Source: Devosia sp. (GTDB lineage Bacteria; Pseudomonadota; Alphaproteobacteria; Rhizobiales; Devosiaceae). From it: a DNA stretch of 39,010 nt. The position numbers were made by a program, and so were the translations under genes. The stretch's first letter is position 1. Every line of letters begins with the position of its first letter. Positions 30,721 to 39,010 of the stretch are shown here, piece by piece. The stretch covers positions 1 through 39,010 of the forward strand of contig JAUXUM010000064.1 of assembly GCA_030680995.1 (NCBI GenBank), read 5' to 3'. Under the pieces are notes generated by a model. It did no database searches. It was not told the DNA's origin and was given only the letters and a program-made list of their open reading frames with translations.

Positions 30721-30746
30721 GACGGTGGGTCCCAAAGGAGATATTC

Positions 30747-31331
30747 ATGCGCGCGCTTCTGGCCCTGGCCCTCACCCTCGTTTCGACCGCAGCCTTCGCC
30801 CATGCCGGCCATGCCGGCACGTCCGGTTTCCTGCTCGGCGTCGAACACCCGATCGGCGGGCTCGATCACGTCCTCGCCATAATCGCGGTCGGCGTTTTCG
30901 CCTATGTGCTCGGCGGCCGCGCGCTGTTCCTCGTGCCGCTGAGCTTTGTCGCCATGATGGTGGTGGGCTTCCTGCTCGGCGCGGGAAGCGTTGACCTTCC
31001 CCTCGTCGAACTGGGGATCGCACTCTCGAGCATTGTGATCGGTGCGGCTGCTGCGCTTGGCCGGCCAATGCACGTCGCCGGCGCGATGGCGCTGGTCGGC
31101 GCCTTCGCTGTCTTCCACGGCCACGCCCACGGCGCCGCGATGCCCGCCGACGCTTCCGGTCTCCAGTACGCGCTGGGCTTCGTCGCAACCACCGCATTTC
31201 TGCACGCCGCCGGCGCCGCCGCGGCGACAGGGGTGGCCAGCCTCGCCGGCAAATATGGCAGGCCCGTCGCGCAGGTCGCCGGTAGCCTTTTTGCCCTGGG
31301 CGGCCTCGGCGTGCTCGCCGGCTGGCTCTAG
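30747..31331 (+). CDS. HupE/UreJ family metal transporter (likely cobalt, given riboswitch)
   Basis: HAGHAGTSGFLLGVEHPIGGLDHVLAIIAVGVFAYVLGGRALFLVPLSFVAMMVVGFLLG; AVFHGHAHG; preceded by AAAGGAGAT. Confidence 0.93.
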   Translation: MRALLALALTLVSTAAFAHAGHAGTSGFLLGVEHPIGGLDHVLAIIAVGVFAYVLGGRALFLVPLSFVAMMVVGFLLGAGSVDLPLVELGIALSSIVIGAAAALGRPMHVAGAMALVGAFAVFHGHAHGAAMPADASGLQYALGFVATTAFLHAAGAAAATGVASLAGKYGRPVAQVAGSLFALGGLGVLAGWL

Positions 31332-31351
31332 CGCAGGTCAAATCGACGCTG

Positions 31352-31380
31352 GAGCCGGCCCCGGCTGGCCGGCTCTTTGC
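31352..31380 (+). terminator. Rho-independent terminator after hupE
   Basis: GAGCCGGCC (31352..31360) / GGCCGGCTC (31367..31375), loop CCGGCT, then tttgctt. Confidence 0.7.
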
Positions 31381-31541
31381 TTCGACAACTGGACTCCGCC
31401 GCGTTCTTGCTCTATACGCGCGCTCGCTGCTGCCTACGGCGGCGGCCAATAACAGCCAAAAACTCCGTGCAACCAAGACCGGGCGGTCGGCAAAGCAGCC
31501 GATGAAACGCTCCATTGAAAAGATCAGAACGGATCGACGAA

Positions 31542-31988
31542 ATGAACATCATCGAACAGCTCAACAAGGAGCAGTACGACGCGCTTTCCGCCAAGAACGC
31601 GCGCCCCGACTTCACCCATGGCGACACCGTCAAGGTCTGGGTGAAGATCCGCGAAGGCGACAAGGAACGCCTGCAGGCCTATGAGGGCGTCGTGATCGCC
31701 CGCTCCGGCACCGGCATTATGGAAAGCTTCACCGTCCGCAAGATTTCCTACGGCGAAGGCGTGGAACGCGTGTTTCCGGTACTCTCGCCCAATATCGACC
31801 GCATCGAGGTCTTGAAGCGCGGCAAGGTGCGCCGTGCCAAGCTCTACTACCTGCGCGACCGCCGCGGCAAGTCGGCCCGTATTTTCGAGTCGACCAGTGC
31901 GCGCACCCGCAAGATCGAGGCCGGCGAGCGCGATGCCGCGCTCGAGGCCAAGGCCGCCCGTGAGGTCGAAAAGATTGCCGCCGCCTAG
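31542..31988 (+). CDS. rplS: 50S ribosomal protein L19
   Basis: [18 protein letters not shown]...[95 protein letters not shown]; ends at TAG 31986..31988. Confidence 0.98.
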   Translation: MNIIEQLNKEQYDALSAKNARPDFTHGDTVKVWVKIREGDKERLQAYEGVVIARSGTGIMESFTVRKISYGEGVERVFPVLSPNIDRIEVLKRGKVRRAKLYYLRDRRGKSARIFESTSARTRKIEAGERDAALEAKAAREVEKIAAA

Positions 31989-32120
31989 GCGCTGGCGGTC
32001 GAACTGGCCCAGAAGGATGCCGAGGAAGCGGCCGCTGCCGCGGCGGCGGAGCAGGCTGCCGCTGAGGCCGCCGCCGCCGAACAGGCAGCCGCCGCCCCCG
32101 AAGAGCAGAAGGGCGAATGA
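31989..32120 (+). other. In-frame open continuation of the rplS tail beyond the amber stop (ALAVELAQKDAEEAAAAAAAEQAAAEAAAAEQAAAAPEEQKGE*)
   Basis: Same frame as rplS, 43 sense codons, no further stop until TGA 32118..32120; composition matches an Ala/Glu-rich ribosomal protein tail. Confidence 0.7.
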
Positions 32121-32159
32121 GCCAGGGCTTCATAGCAGCCCTTGCTTCGCAAATTCAGG

Positions 32160-32190
32160 AAGCCCGGCCCCGCGAGGAGCCGGGCTTTTC
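32160..32190 (+). terminator. Rho-independent terminator of the rplS transcript
   Basis: AGCCCGGC (32161..32168) / GCCGGGCT (32179..32186) followed by TTTC. Confidence 0.8.
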
Positions 32191-32212
32191 GATTCAATCG
32201 GGAGGAAACGAG

Positions 32213-32806
32213 ATGAGCGACGAGCAACGCGCCGCGTGGGCGGCAAAGTTGCGGCAGGAAGCAGCCGCCCTGCTGGCCGGGACGGGTCTCTTGGATTTGC
32301 TGCTGTCTCGCTTCGGCGAGGCCGTGGTCACCGGCAGCGCCGGCTACGATTTGATGGTCTGGCGCGATATCGATATCCACATGCCGATCGAAGCCGAGGC
32401 CTGGGCCGGTTGGGCCAACCTTGGCGGCGAGATCGCCGCCCGGCTCGCGGCTGCGGGCCTCGCGCTGCACAAGGCGCAGTTCCTCAACGACTATGTCGAC
32501 CCGCACCCGCTGGGCGCCGGACTCTATTGGGGCATCGAGTTCCGCGACGCGGCGGGCAACCCGTGGAAATGCAACATCTGGGGCTGGGACCCCTTCGATT
32601 TCGCCGTGCGCCAGGCGCGCGACGCCAATCTGCGCGCCGATCTCTCGACCGCCGACCGCGACCTCATTCTGCGTCTGAAGCACGAGGCCCGCACCCGCGA
32701 GGGTTATTATGGCGCCATAGTCTCGAGTTTCGACATCTACCAGTTCGCCATCGACGGCGCCGGCCAGACGCTGGATGAACTGGAGGCCTGGAAGGAGGCG
32801 CGCTGA
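32213..32806 (+). CDS. Nucleotidyltransferase-fold hypothetical protein
   Basis: GSAGYDLMVWRDIDIHM (GSx(n)DxD-like) ; ATG preceded by GGAGG at 32201. Confidence 0.6.
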   Translation: MSDEQRAAWAAKLRQEAAALLAGTGLLDLLLSRFGEAVVTGSAGYDLMVWRDIDIHMPIEAEAWAGWANLGGEIAARLAAAGLALHKAQFLNDYVDPHPLGAGLYWGIEFRDAAGNPWKCNIWGWDPFDFAVRQARDANLRADLSTADRDLILRLKHEARTREGYYGAIVSSFDIYQFAIDGAGQTLDELEAWKEAR

Positions 32807-33049
32807 CCTCGACCCTGGCAACGCGTGGAGTCGGGGATGCCATCCTTCATCCGCACCACCTGCGGGGTCGGCTACGCGCCGATCCATCCGCATGCGATCA
32901 ACCGCGACTGGGTGATGCGCCCCAGCGAGCGCATCGCCTGCCGGACCAGCGAGAACCGTTCCGGTCAAGTCACTACGACCTAGTGTCGACTCCCTATTTC
33001 GATCAAATCGCTCTAACATATCGGCCTCTTTGGAAAGGCAGGACCGCAA

Positions 33050-35911
33050 TTGAACGACATGGCGCCGCTTGCGGTGGATCGGAAGGCCGCGGCAGCGGGG
33101 GTTGTCGCGCGGCTCAAGGGCATCATCCGGCCCGAGCGGATCATGACCGATCCGCTCTACACCTATGCCTATTCGAGCGATGCCAGTTCCTACCGGCTGA
33201 TCCCGGCGGTCGTCGTCATCATCAATTCCGAGGACGAGGTCCGCGCCGTGATCGAGGCGGCCCGCGCCGAGGACCTGCCACTCACGTTCCGCGCCGCCGG
33301 CACCTCGCTCTCCGGCCAGACGGTGACCGAAGGCGTGCTCGCCGTGCTCGGCGACGGCTGGCGCAAGCTCGAAATCCACGACGGCGGTGAGCAGATCACG
33401 CTGGGCCCCGCGATCATTGTCGCCCAGGCCAACCGGGCGCTGAAGCCCTTCGACCGCAAGATCGGGCCGGATCCCGCAAGCCAGGCAACCTGCAAGATCG
33501 GCGGGGTGGTCAACAACAATTCGTCGGGCATGTGCTGCGGGGTAGCGCAGAACACCTACCATACCATGGCGCGGCTGCGGATCGTCCTCACCGACGGCAC
33601 CATGCTCGATTCGGGCGACGAGGCCTCGCGGGCCGCGTTCCGCGTCAGGCGCCGCGACCTGCTCGAGGCGCTCCACACCCTCCACCACCAGGTGATGGCG
33701 GACGAGGAATTGGTGGCGCTGATCCGGCGCAAGTACCGGATCAAGAACACCGTCGGCTATTCGCTCAACGCGCTGGTTGATTTCCACGACCCGCTCGATA
33801 TTCTCATCCATCTGATGGTGGGCTCGGAAGGCACCCTCGGCTTCGTCTCCGAGGTGACCTACAACACCGTGCCCGACCATCCGTTCAAGTCGACGGCGCT
33901 CGTCCCCTTCCCCGATCCCTATTCGTGCGCGCGCGCCATCACCCGGCTCTCCAGCGGCGGCGTGCATGTGACCACCGGCGTTACGGCGGCCGAATACATC
34001 GAGCGGCGGGCGCTCGCGACGGTGCAGCACCTGCCGGCGATGGCGCCGCTCCTGCCGTTCCTCACCGACGATTCCCCCGCAGTGCTGATCGACGTCACCG
34101 CGCCGGACGGCGAGGAATTGGCGGCGGAGGTTGCGAAAGCCGAGGCGATTCTCGCCGGCGAAGGCGCTACCTCGATCGATTTTTCCACCGATCCGGCCAG
34201 ATCCGATGCGCTCTGGGACGTGCGGAAGGGTTTCTTTGCCTCGGGCGGCGCGGCGCGGCCCAAGGGCACCTCCATGCTCACCGAGGACGTGGCCGCGCCG
34301 ATCGACCGGCTGGCCGAATTCGTCATCGATATGCGCAAGCTCCTCGACCAGCACGGCTACGAGGACGCCATCATCTTCGGCCACGCGCTCGCGGGTAACC
34401 TGCATTTCCAGATGAGCGACAACTTCATGCTGCCCGGCGCGGCGGAAAAGTTCGACACCTTCTCCAAGGCGCTCTCGGAGCTGGTTTCAATCCGCTACCA
34501 GGGCTCGCTCAAGGCCGAACACGGCACCGGCCGGGCCATCGCTGCTTTCGTCGAAGCCGAATGGGGCACCAAGGCCTACCTCCTGATGCGCCGCATCAAA
34601 TCGCTGTTCGATCCGGAGGGGCTGCTCAATCCGGGCGTGCTGCTCAACGCCGACCCGGACATCCACATCAAGAATTTGAAGCTGATGCCGCTGACCGATC
34701 CACTGATCGACATGTGCATCGAATGCGGCTTCTGCGAGCCGGCCTGCCCTTCGGCGCAGATGACTCTGTCGCCGCGCCAGCGCATCGCCGTTACCCGCGA
34801 GCGCGCCCGGCTGCACCAGACCGGCGACGATCCGGAGCGGCTGGCAGCGCTCGACGAGGGCTTCCAGCATGCCGGCCTCGACACCTGCGCCGCTTGCAAC
34901 CTCTGCTCGCTCCGCTGCCCGGTGGGCATCGAGACCGGCACCATGATCATCGGCGAGCGGACGCGCCGGCGTTCGGACGCCGACCGCAAGGTCGCTCACT
35001 TCGCCGCCTCCCATACCGGCGCCATCGAGATGGCGATGGGCCTGGCGGTCGGCGCACAGGCCCTTTCCCGCGCCGTCATCGGCGACGGCGCCACCGACGC
35101 GCTCGCCCGCACGGCGCGGAAACTCAGCGGCAAGCGCGTCCCCCGCGTCTCCCGCGCCCTGCATCCAGGGCCCGGCGCGCCGAAACCCGGTCCCGCCGCC
35201 GCCACCGCGCCCAATGGCCGCGTCGTCTATTTCCCCTCCTGCGCCACCCGCATGTTCGGCGCGCCCAGGACCGAATACGATCTGCTGCCGACAACCGAGG
35301 CGATGCTGGCGCTGCTCCGCCGCGCCGGCTTCAGCCCCGTCATGCCGGAGCATCTCAACGGCCAGTGTTGCGGCCAGCCCTTCCTCTCGAAAGGTTTTCC
35401 CGAGGAAGCCGCCCGCGTCGGCGGCAAGCTCGATACCGAGCTGACGGCTCTTTCCGGTGCCGGCCGCTTCCCGGTGGTGACCGATGCCTCGACCTGCGCC
35501 AAGCATATGCGCGGCGGCGATGGAACGCCGGTTGCCGACAGCGCCGAGTTCCTGCTGGCCGAAGTGCTGCCGCGGCTCAGCGTCACCCGGCCTGTCCCGG
35601 TGGTGGCGGTGCATCACAATTGCTCGGCCCAACGTTTGAAGGAGCAGCCGATCATCGAGGCATTGGCCCGGGCGATGGCCGAAAAAGTGGTGGTGCTCTC
35701 CTCCCTCACCTGCTGCGGTTATGCCGGCGACAAGGGGCTGTTCGTGCCCGAACTCAACGCGCACGCCACCCGCTTCGTGAAAAACGACATTCCAGCCGGC
35801 GCCAGGATCGGCATCTCAACCGTCTCGACCTGCGCCTCGGGCCTTACCGAACACGCCGGCATCCCTTTCGTGTCGCTGGCGAGCCTGCTGGAAGCGGTCA
35901 GCCGCCCCTGA
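33050..35911 (+). CDS. FAD-binding and Fe-S-binding dehydrogenase (GlcD/Dld-type FAD-linked oxidase fused to 4Fe-4S and CCG domains; D-lactate/2-hydroxyacid dehydrogenase-like)
   Basis: TFRAAGTSLSGQTVTEGVLA; GGVVNNNSSGMCCG; FGHALAGNLHF; CIECGFCEPACPS; CAACNLCSLRCPVGI; CCGQPFLSKGF; SSLTCCGYAGDKG. Confidence 0.93.
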   Translation: MNDMAPLAVDRKAAAAGVVARLKGIIRPERIMTDPLYTYAYSSDASSYRLIPAVVVIINSEDEVRAVIEAARAEDLPLTFRAAGTSLSGQTVTEGVLAVLGDGWRKLEIHDGGEQITLGPAIIVAQANRALKPFDRKIGPDPASQATCKIGGVVNNNSSGMCCGVAQNTYHTMARLRIVLTDGTMLDSGDEASRAAFRVRRRDLLEALHTLHHQVMADEELVALIRRKYRIKNTVGYSLNALVDFHDPLDILIHLMVGSEGTLGFVSEVTYNTVPDHPFKSTALVPFPDPYSCARAITRLSSGGVHVTTGVTAAEYIERRALATVQHLPAMAPLLPFLTDDSPAVLIDVTAPDGEELAAEVAKAEAILAGEGATSIDFSTDPARSDALWDVRKGFFASGGAARPKGTSMLTEDVAAPIDRLAEFVIDMRKLLDQHGYEDAIIFGHALAGNLHFQMSDNFMLPGAAEKFDTFSKALSELVSIRYQGSLKAEHGTGRAIAAFVEAEWGTKAYLLMRRIKSLFDPEGLLNPGVLLNADPDIHIKNLKLMPLTDPLIDMCIECGFCEPACPSAQMTLSPRQRIAVTRERARLHQTGDDPERLAALDEGFQHAGLDTCAACNLCSLRCPVGIETGTMIIGERTRRRSDADRKVAHFAASHTGAIEMAMGLAVGAQALSRAVIGDGATDALARTARKLSGKRVPRVSRALHPGPGAPKPGPAAATAPNGRVVYFPSCATRMFGAPRTEYDLLPTTEAMLALLRRAGFSPVMPEHLNGQCCGQPFLSKGFPEEAARVGGKLDTELTALSGAGRFPVVTDASTCAKHMRGGDGTPVADSAEFLLAEVLPRLSVTRPVPVVAVHHNCSAQRLKEQPIIEALARAMAEKVVVLSSLTCCGYAGDKGLFVPELNAHATRFVKNDIPAGARIGISTVSTCASGLTEHAGIPFVSLASLLEAVSRP

Positions 35912-37104
35912 TGGTCAGAACCACAATCACCGCCCTCGGTCAGCGCGGCGAGGGCATCGCCGAGGTCGGCGGCCAGCGGGTTTACGTGCCCTTCACCCTG
36001 CCCGGCGAAGCGGTCGAGATTTCCGTCGAGGGCGAGCGCGGCGCGCTGCTCTCGATTCTCTCGCCCAGCCCCGATCGCATCGACCCCTTCTGCCCCTATT
36101 TCGGCACCTGCGGCGGCTGCGCGCTGCAACATGTGGCGCCCACCGCCTACGCTGCGTTCAAGCACGGACTGCTGGTGACCGCCCTCAGCCATGCCGGCAT
36201 CGACGTTGCCGTCGGCGAACTGGTCGACGCGCGCGGCAATGGCCGCCGCCGCGTCACCCTCCACGCCCGCGCCGCAGGGGCCGGTTACATGCGGGCCCGC
36301 AGCCACGACCTGCTCGCGATCGAGGCCTGCCCGATCCTGGTGCCGGCGTTGCAAAAGACCGCGCCGCAGATCGCCCGCGCGCTGCACGCCGCGGTCGGCG
36401 ACAGCGACATCGGCTTCACCGCCACCGCCACCGGCCTCGATGTGACGGTCCGCAACGGGCGGAAGCTAAAACCCCAGAAGCTCGTGCCGATGGCACAAAA
36501 CCTCAAGCTGGCGCGGCTGGCGCTCAATGGCGAACTGGTGCTGCAGGCGCAGCCGCCTTCCGTGCGCATGGGCAAAGCGTTGATCGAGCTGCCGATCGGC
36601 AGCTTCCTGCAAGCCACCGAGGCCGCCGAGGAGGTGCTGGCGAGTCTCGTCCTTGCGGGCCTCAAAGGCGCGAAAAACGTCGCCGATCTGTTCTGCGGCG
36701 TCGGTCCGTTCGCCCTGCGGATTGCCGAGAGCGCCAGGGTCCTGGCCGCCGACAGCGACAAGCCGGCCGTTGCCGCGCTTGCGAACGCGGTCAAACACAC
36801 GATGGGCCTGAAGCCGGTTACGACGCTGAGCCGCGACCTCTTCCGCGATCCGCTGGCGCCAGCGGAGCTCGCCCCGTTCGACGCCGTGGTCTTCGATCCG
36901 CCGCGCCCCGGCGCCGAGGCGCAGGCGCGCGAACTGGCCCGCTCCAAGATCAAGACGGTTGTCGCCATCTCCTGCGAACCGCGGACATTCGCCCGCGATG
37001 CGGCGATCCTCACCGCTGGGGGTTATCGCCTGCAAAGTGTGACGCCGGTGGATCAGTTCGCCTATTCGACCCACGTGGAGCTGGTGGGCGTGTTCCGCCG
37101 CTGA
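35911..37104 (+). CDS. TrmA/RlmD-family class I SAM-dependent RNA methyltransferase
   Basis: TRAM-like N-terminus ALGQRGEGIAEVGGQRVYVPFTLPGEAVEI; CPYFGTCGGCALQHV; VADLFCGVGPFALRIA; VVFDPPRPGAEAQ; VAISCEPRTFARDAAIL. Confidence 0.95.
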   Translation: MVRTTITALGQRGEGIAEVGGQRVYVPFTLPGEAVEISVEGERGALLSILSPSPDRIDPFCPYFGTCGGCALQHVAPTAYAAFKHGLLVTALSHAGIDVAVGELVDARGNGRRRVTLHARAAGAGYMRARSHDLLAIEACPILVPALQKTAPQIARALHAAVGDSDIGFTATATGLDVTVRNGRKLKPQKLVPMAQNLKLARLALNGELVLQAQPPSVRMGKALIELPIGSFLQATEAAEEVLASLVLAGLKGAKNVADLFCGVGPFALRIAESARVLAADSDKPAVAALANAVKHTMGLKPVTTLSRDLFRDPLAPAELAPFDAVVFDPPRPGAEAQARELARSKIKTVVAISCEPRTFARDAAILTAGGYRLQSVTPVDQFAYSTHVELVGVFRR

Positions 37105-37116
37105 AGAGGAGCGCAG

Positions 37117-38538
37117 ATGCCCAGACATCGCCCCGCCAGAAACCATGCGGACCTGGGCGACGGCTTCTTCGACCTGGCGCAGCCAGCCGAGTTTCCGCGG
37201 CATATCCTGCGCTACCGCAACCAGCGGGCGGCCGCGCGGATGGGGCTGGACGACCTGACCGATGAACAATGGGCCGCCCATTTCGGCAAGTTCGAGCCCT
37301 TGCCGGGCAGCTTCGAGCAGCCCCTGGCGCTGCGCTATCACGGTCACCAGTTCCAGACCTACAACCCCGGTCTCGGCGATGGCCGCGGCCTCCTCTTCGC
37401 CCAACTCATCGATCTCGAGGACGGGCGCCTGCTCGACCTCGGCACCAAGGGCTCGGGCCGCACCCCCTGGTCGCGCGGCGGCGACGGGCGGCTGACGCTG
37501 AAGGGCGGGGTGCGCGAGGTGCTGGCGACTTCGATGCTCGAGGCGCTGGGCGTCGATACTTCCAAAAGCTTCTCGCTGATCGAGACCGGCGAGGAGCTGG
37601 AGCGCGGCGACGAGCCCTCGCCGACCCGCTCCTCGGTGCTGGTCCGGCTTTCCCACAGCCACATCCGCATCGGCACCTTCCAGCGCCTCGCCTTCTTCAA
37701 GGACGCGGAGCGGCTGGGAAAGCTGCTCGATTATTCGGTCAGGACCTATATGCCCGAGCTCTGGCAGGAGGGCGACAACGCCCGGGCTGCCGCGTTTCTG
37801 GGCGAGGTCTCCGAACGCGTGGCCCGCACCGGCGCGCGCTGGACCGCCGCCGGCTTCGTGCATGGCGTGCTCAACACCGACAACATCAATATCACCGGGG
37901 AGAGCTTCGACTATGGACCCTGGCGGTTCCTGCCCACCTACGACCCGGCCTTCACCGCCGCCTATTTCGACAATACGGGACTTTATGCCTTCGGCCGCCA
38001 GCCCGATACGCTGGCCTGGAACCTGACGCGGCTGGCCGAGTGTCTCTCGCCGCTTGGCGAGCACGAAGCACTGGAAAGGGCGCTCAACCGCTTCTGGCCG
38101 GCGTTCCAGAAGGCGATCCGGGCGGCCACCCTCGACCGGCTGGGCCTCGTCTCGCTGGGTGACGAAGCCGATTCCGGGCTGGTGACCAAACTCTTCGAAT
38201 TCCTCCATGCGAGCCAGGCGCCTTATGAGCAATTCTTCTTCGATTGGCGCGGCGGCAGGCGCGGCGCCGGCCGCGCGGCGAAGAGCCCGTCTTCGGCCCA
38301 TTATGCCTCGGAGCTCTTCGCGCCACTGCGCGTCCTGATCGAGGCCCACGAGCCGGCCCCCGGCGTCAATCTCGACCATCCCTATTTCGCCCGCGAAAAA
38401 CCCCGAACCATGCTGATCGAGGAGATGGAGGCGCTGTGGGCCCCGATCGCCGGAAGCGACGACTGGTCGGCGTTCGAGGCTGCGTTGGCCGGGATCGAGG
38501 AGATGCGGCAGGCCTATTCGGCGACCGCAACGACCTGA
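37117..38538 (+). CDS. selO: Protein adenylyltransferase SelO (YdiU/UPF0061)
   Basis: LRYHGHQFQTYNPGLGDGRGLLFAQLIDLEDGRLLDLGTKGSGRTPWSRGGDGRLTLKGGVREVLATSMLEALGV; GFVHGVLNTDNINITGESFDYGPWRFLPTYDP. Confidence 0.97.
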   Translation: MPRHRPARNHADLGDGFFDLAQPAEFPRHILRYRNQRAAARMGLDDLTDEQWAAHFGKFEPLPGSFEQPLALRYHGHQFQTYNPGLGDGRGLLFAQLIDLEDGRLLDLGTKGSGRTPWSRGGDGRLTLKGGVREVLATSMLEALGVDTSKSFSLIETGEELERGDEPSPTRSSVLVRLSHSHIRIGTFQRLAFFKDAERLGKLLDYSVRTYMPELWQEGDNARAAAFLGEVSERVARTGARWTAAGFVHGVLNTDNINITGESFDYGPWRFLPTYDPAFTAAYFDNTGLYAFGRQPDTLAWNLTRLAECLSPLGEHEALERALNRFWPAFQKAIRAATLDRLGLVSLGDEADSGLVTKLFEFLHASQAPYEQFFFDWRGGRRGAGRAAKSPSSAHYASELFAPLRVLIEAHEPAPGVNLDHPYFAREKPRTMLIEEMEALWAPIAGSDDWSAFEAALAGIEEMRQAYSATATT

Positions 38539-39010
38539 TCGGGCGCGAAATCGGCGCGGCGGCCGGTCAGTCTCTCGTAGAACGGAACCAGACGCGGATC
38601 GACCGAAGCAGCCTTGAGCCCGCAGCTAGCGACCAGAGCCGTGGTATCGCGACCATCGCGCAGCGCTCCCAGCAACCGCTCATGCCCGGCCCGCAGGGCA
38701 GCGAACTCGGCGGATTGGGCGAGGGCCGGGTCGCCGACCAGGATATGGATCGCCTCGCGGCGCCTCTTGCCCTTGAGCAGGATCGACCCGGCTTCGAGCA
38801 AGGCGAAGTCGGCGGCCTCGGCCCGCGTCGTCTCGGCTACGACGATGTCGTAGCCGATCTCCTTGCAGGCGCCCTCGATGCGCGAAGCGGTGTTGATGGT
38901 GTCGCCCACCGCCGAATAGTCGAAGCGGGTTTCGAGGCCCATATTGCCCACCAGCGCCTCGCCGGTCGCAATGCCGATGCCGATGACGATCTCGTCGATG
39001 CCGGCCTCGC
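38514..39010 (-). CDS. Class III adenylate/guanylate cyclase catalytic domain, C-terminal part (continues beyond window)
   Basis: Frame open to the window edge: GIGIATGEALVGNMGLETRFDYSAVGDTINTASRIEGACKEIGYDIVVAETTRAEA; overlaps the 3' end of selO convergently. Confidence 0.88.
   Translation of the reverse strand, partial: EAGIDEIVIGIGIATGEALVGNMGLETRFDYSAVGDTINTASRIEGACKEIGYDIVVAETTRAEAADFALLEAGSILLKGKRRREAIHILVGDPALAQSAEFAALRAGHERLLGALRDGRDTTALVASCGLKAASVDPRLVPFYERLTGRRADFAPDQVVAVAE

Noticed and set aside
31985-34405. 806-aa minus-strand ORF
   Set aside because: Antisense to the nucleotidyltransferase-like and FAD/Fe-S dehydrogenase genes, which have clear family motifs; no domain signal in the antisense frame.
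36466-38379. 637-aa minus-strand ORF
   Set aside because: Antisense shadow of the RNA methyltransferase and selO.

Overview
This is a GC-rich alphaproteobacterial chromosome segment. Its gene order looks like Hyphomicrobiales/Rhizobiales (inferred from gene content, not searched). The backbone is rlmN, two IalB-like secreted proteins, thpR, a YbhL/Bax inhibitor-1 protein, a GNAT, DUF2794, DUF1223, acnA, ccmABCDG, yciB, ftsY, mtaB, dapF, two CelD/BcsL-type GNATs, ffh, rpsP, rimM, trmD, a copper chaperone block, a cobalamin riboswitch with hupE, rplS, a nucleotidyltransferase-like protein, a FAD/Fe-S dehydrogenase, an RNA methyltransferase, selO and a truncated nucleotide cyclase. Two insertion sequences were delimited to the base. 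An ISAs1-family element occupies 8111..9381, with 24-bp imperfect inverted repeats and a perfect 10-bp target duplication. An IS1595-like element occupies 300..4100, with perfect 24-bp inverted repeats and an 8-bp target duplication matching at 7 of 8 positions. The IS1595-like element carries a compact four-gene cargo: a ParB-like protein, a D12-class adenine methylase, an HNH-associated-looking small protein, and a 50-aa basic ORF missing from the supplied ORF track. This cargo-bearing element is the best candidate for an undescribed system. Other notable signals are a possible unannotated plus-strand sRNA (about 11455..11581), a nested hairpin upstream of the YbhL homolog, an in-frame amber codon splitting the Ala/Glu-rich tail of L19, a decayed GNAT pseudogene, a triple-domain copper protein fusion, and insertion of a copper/cobalt block between trmD and rplS.
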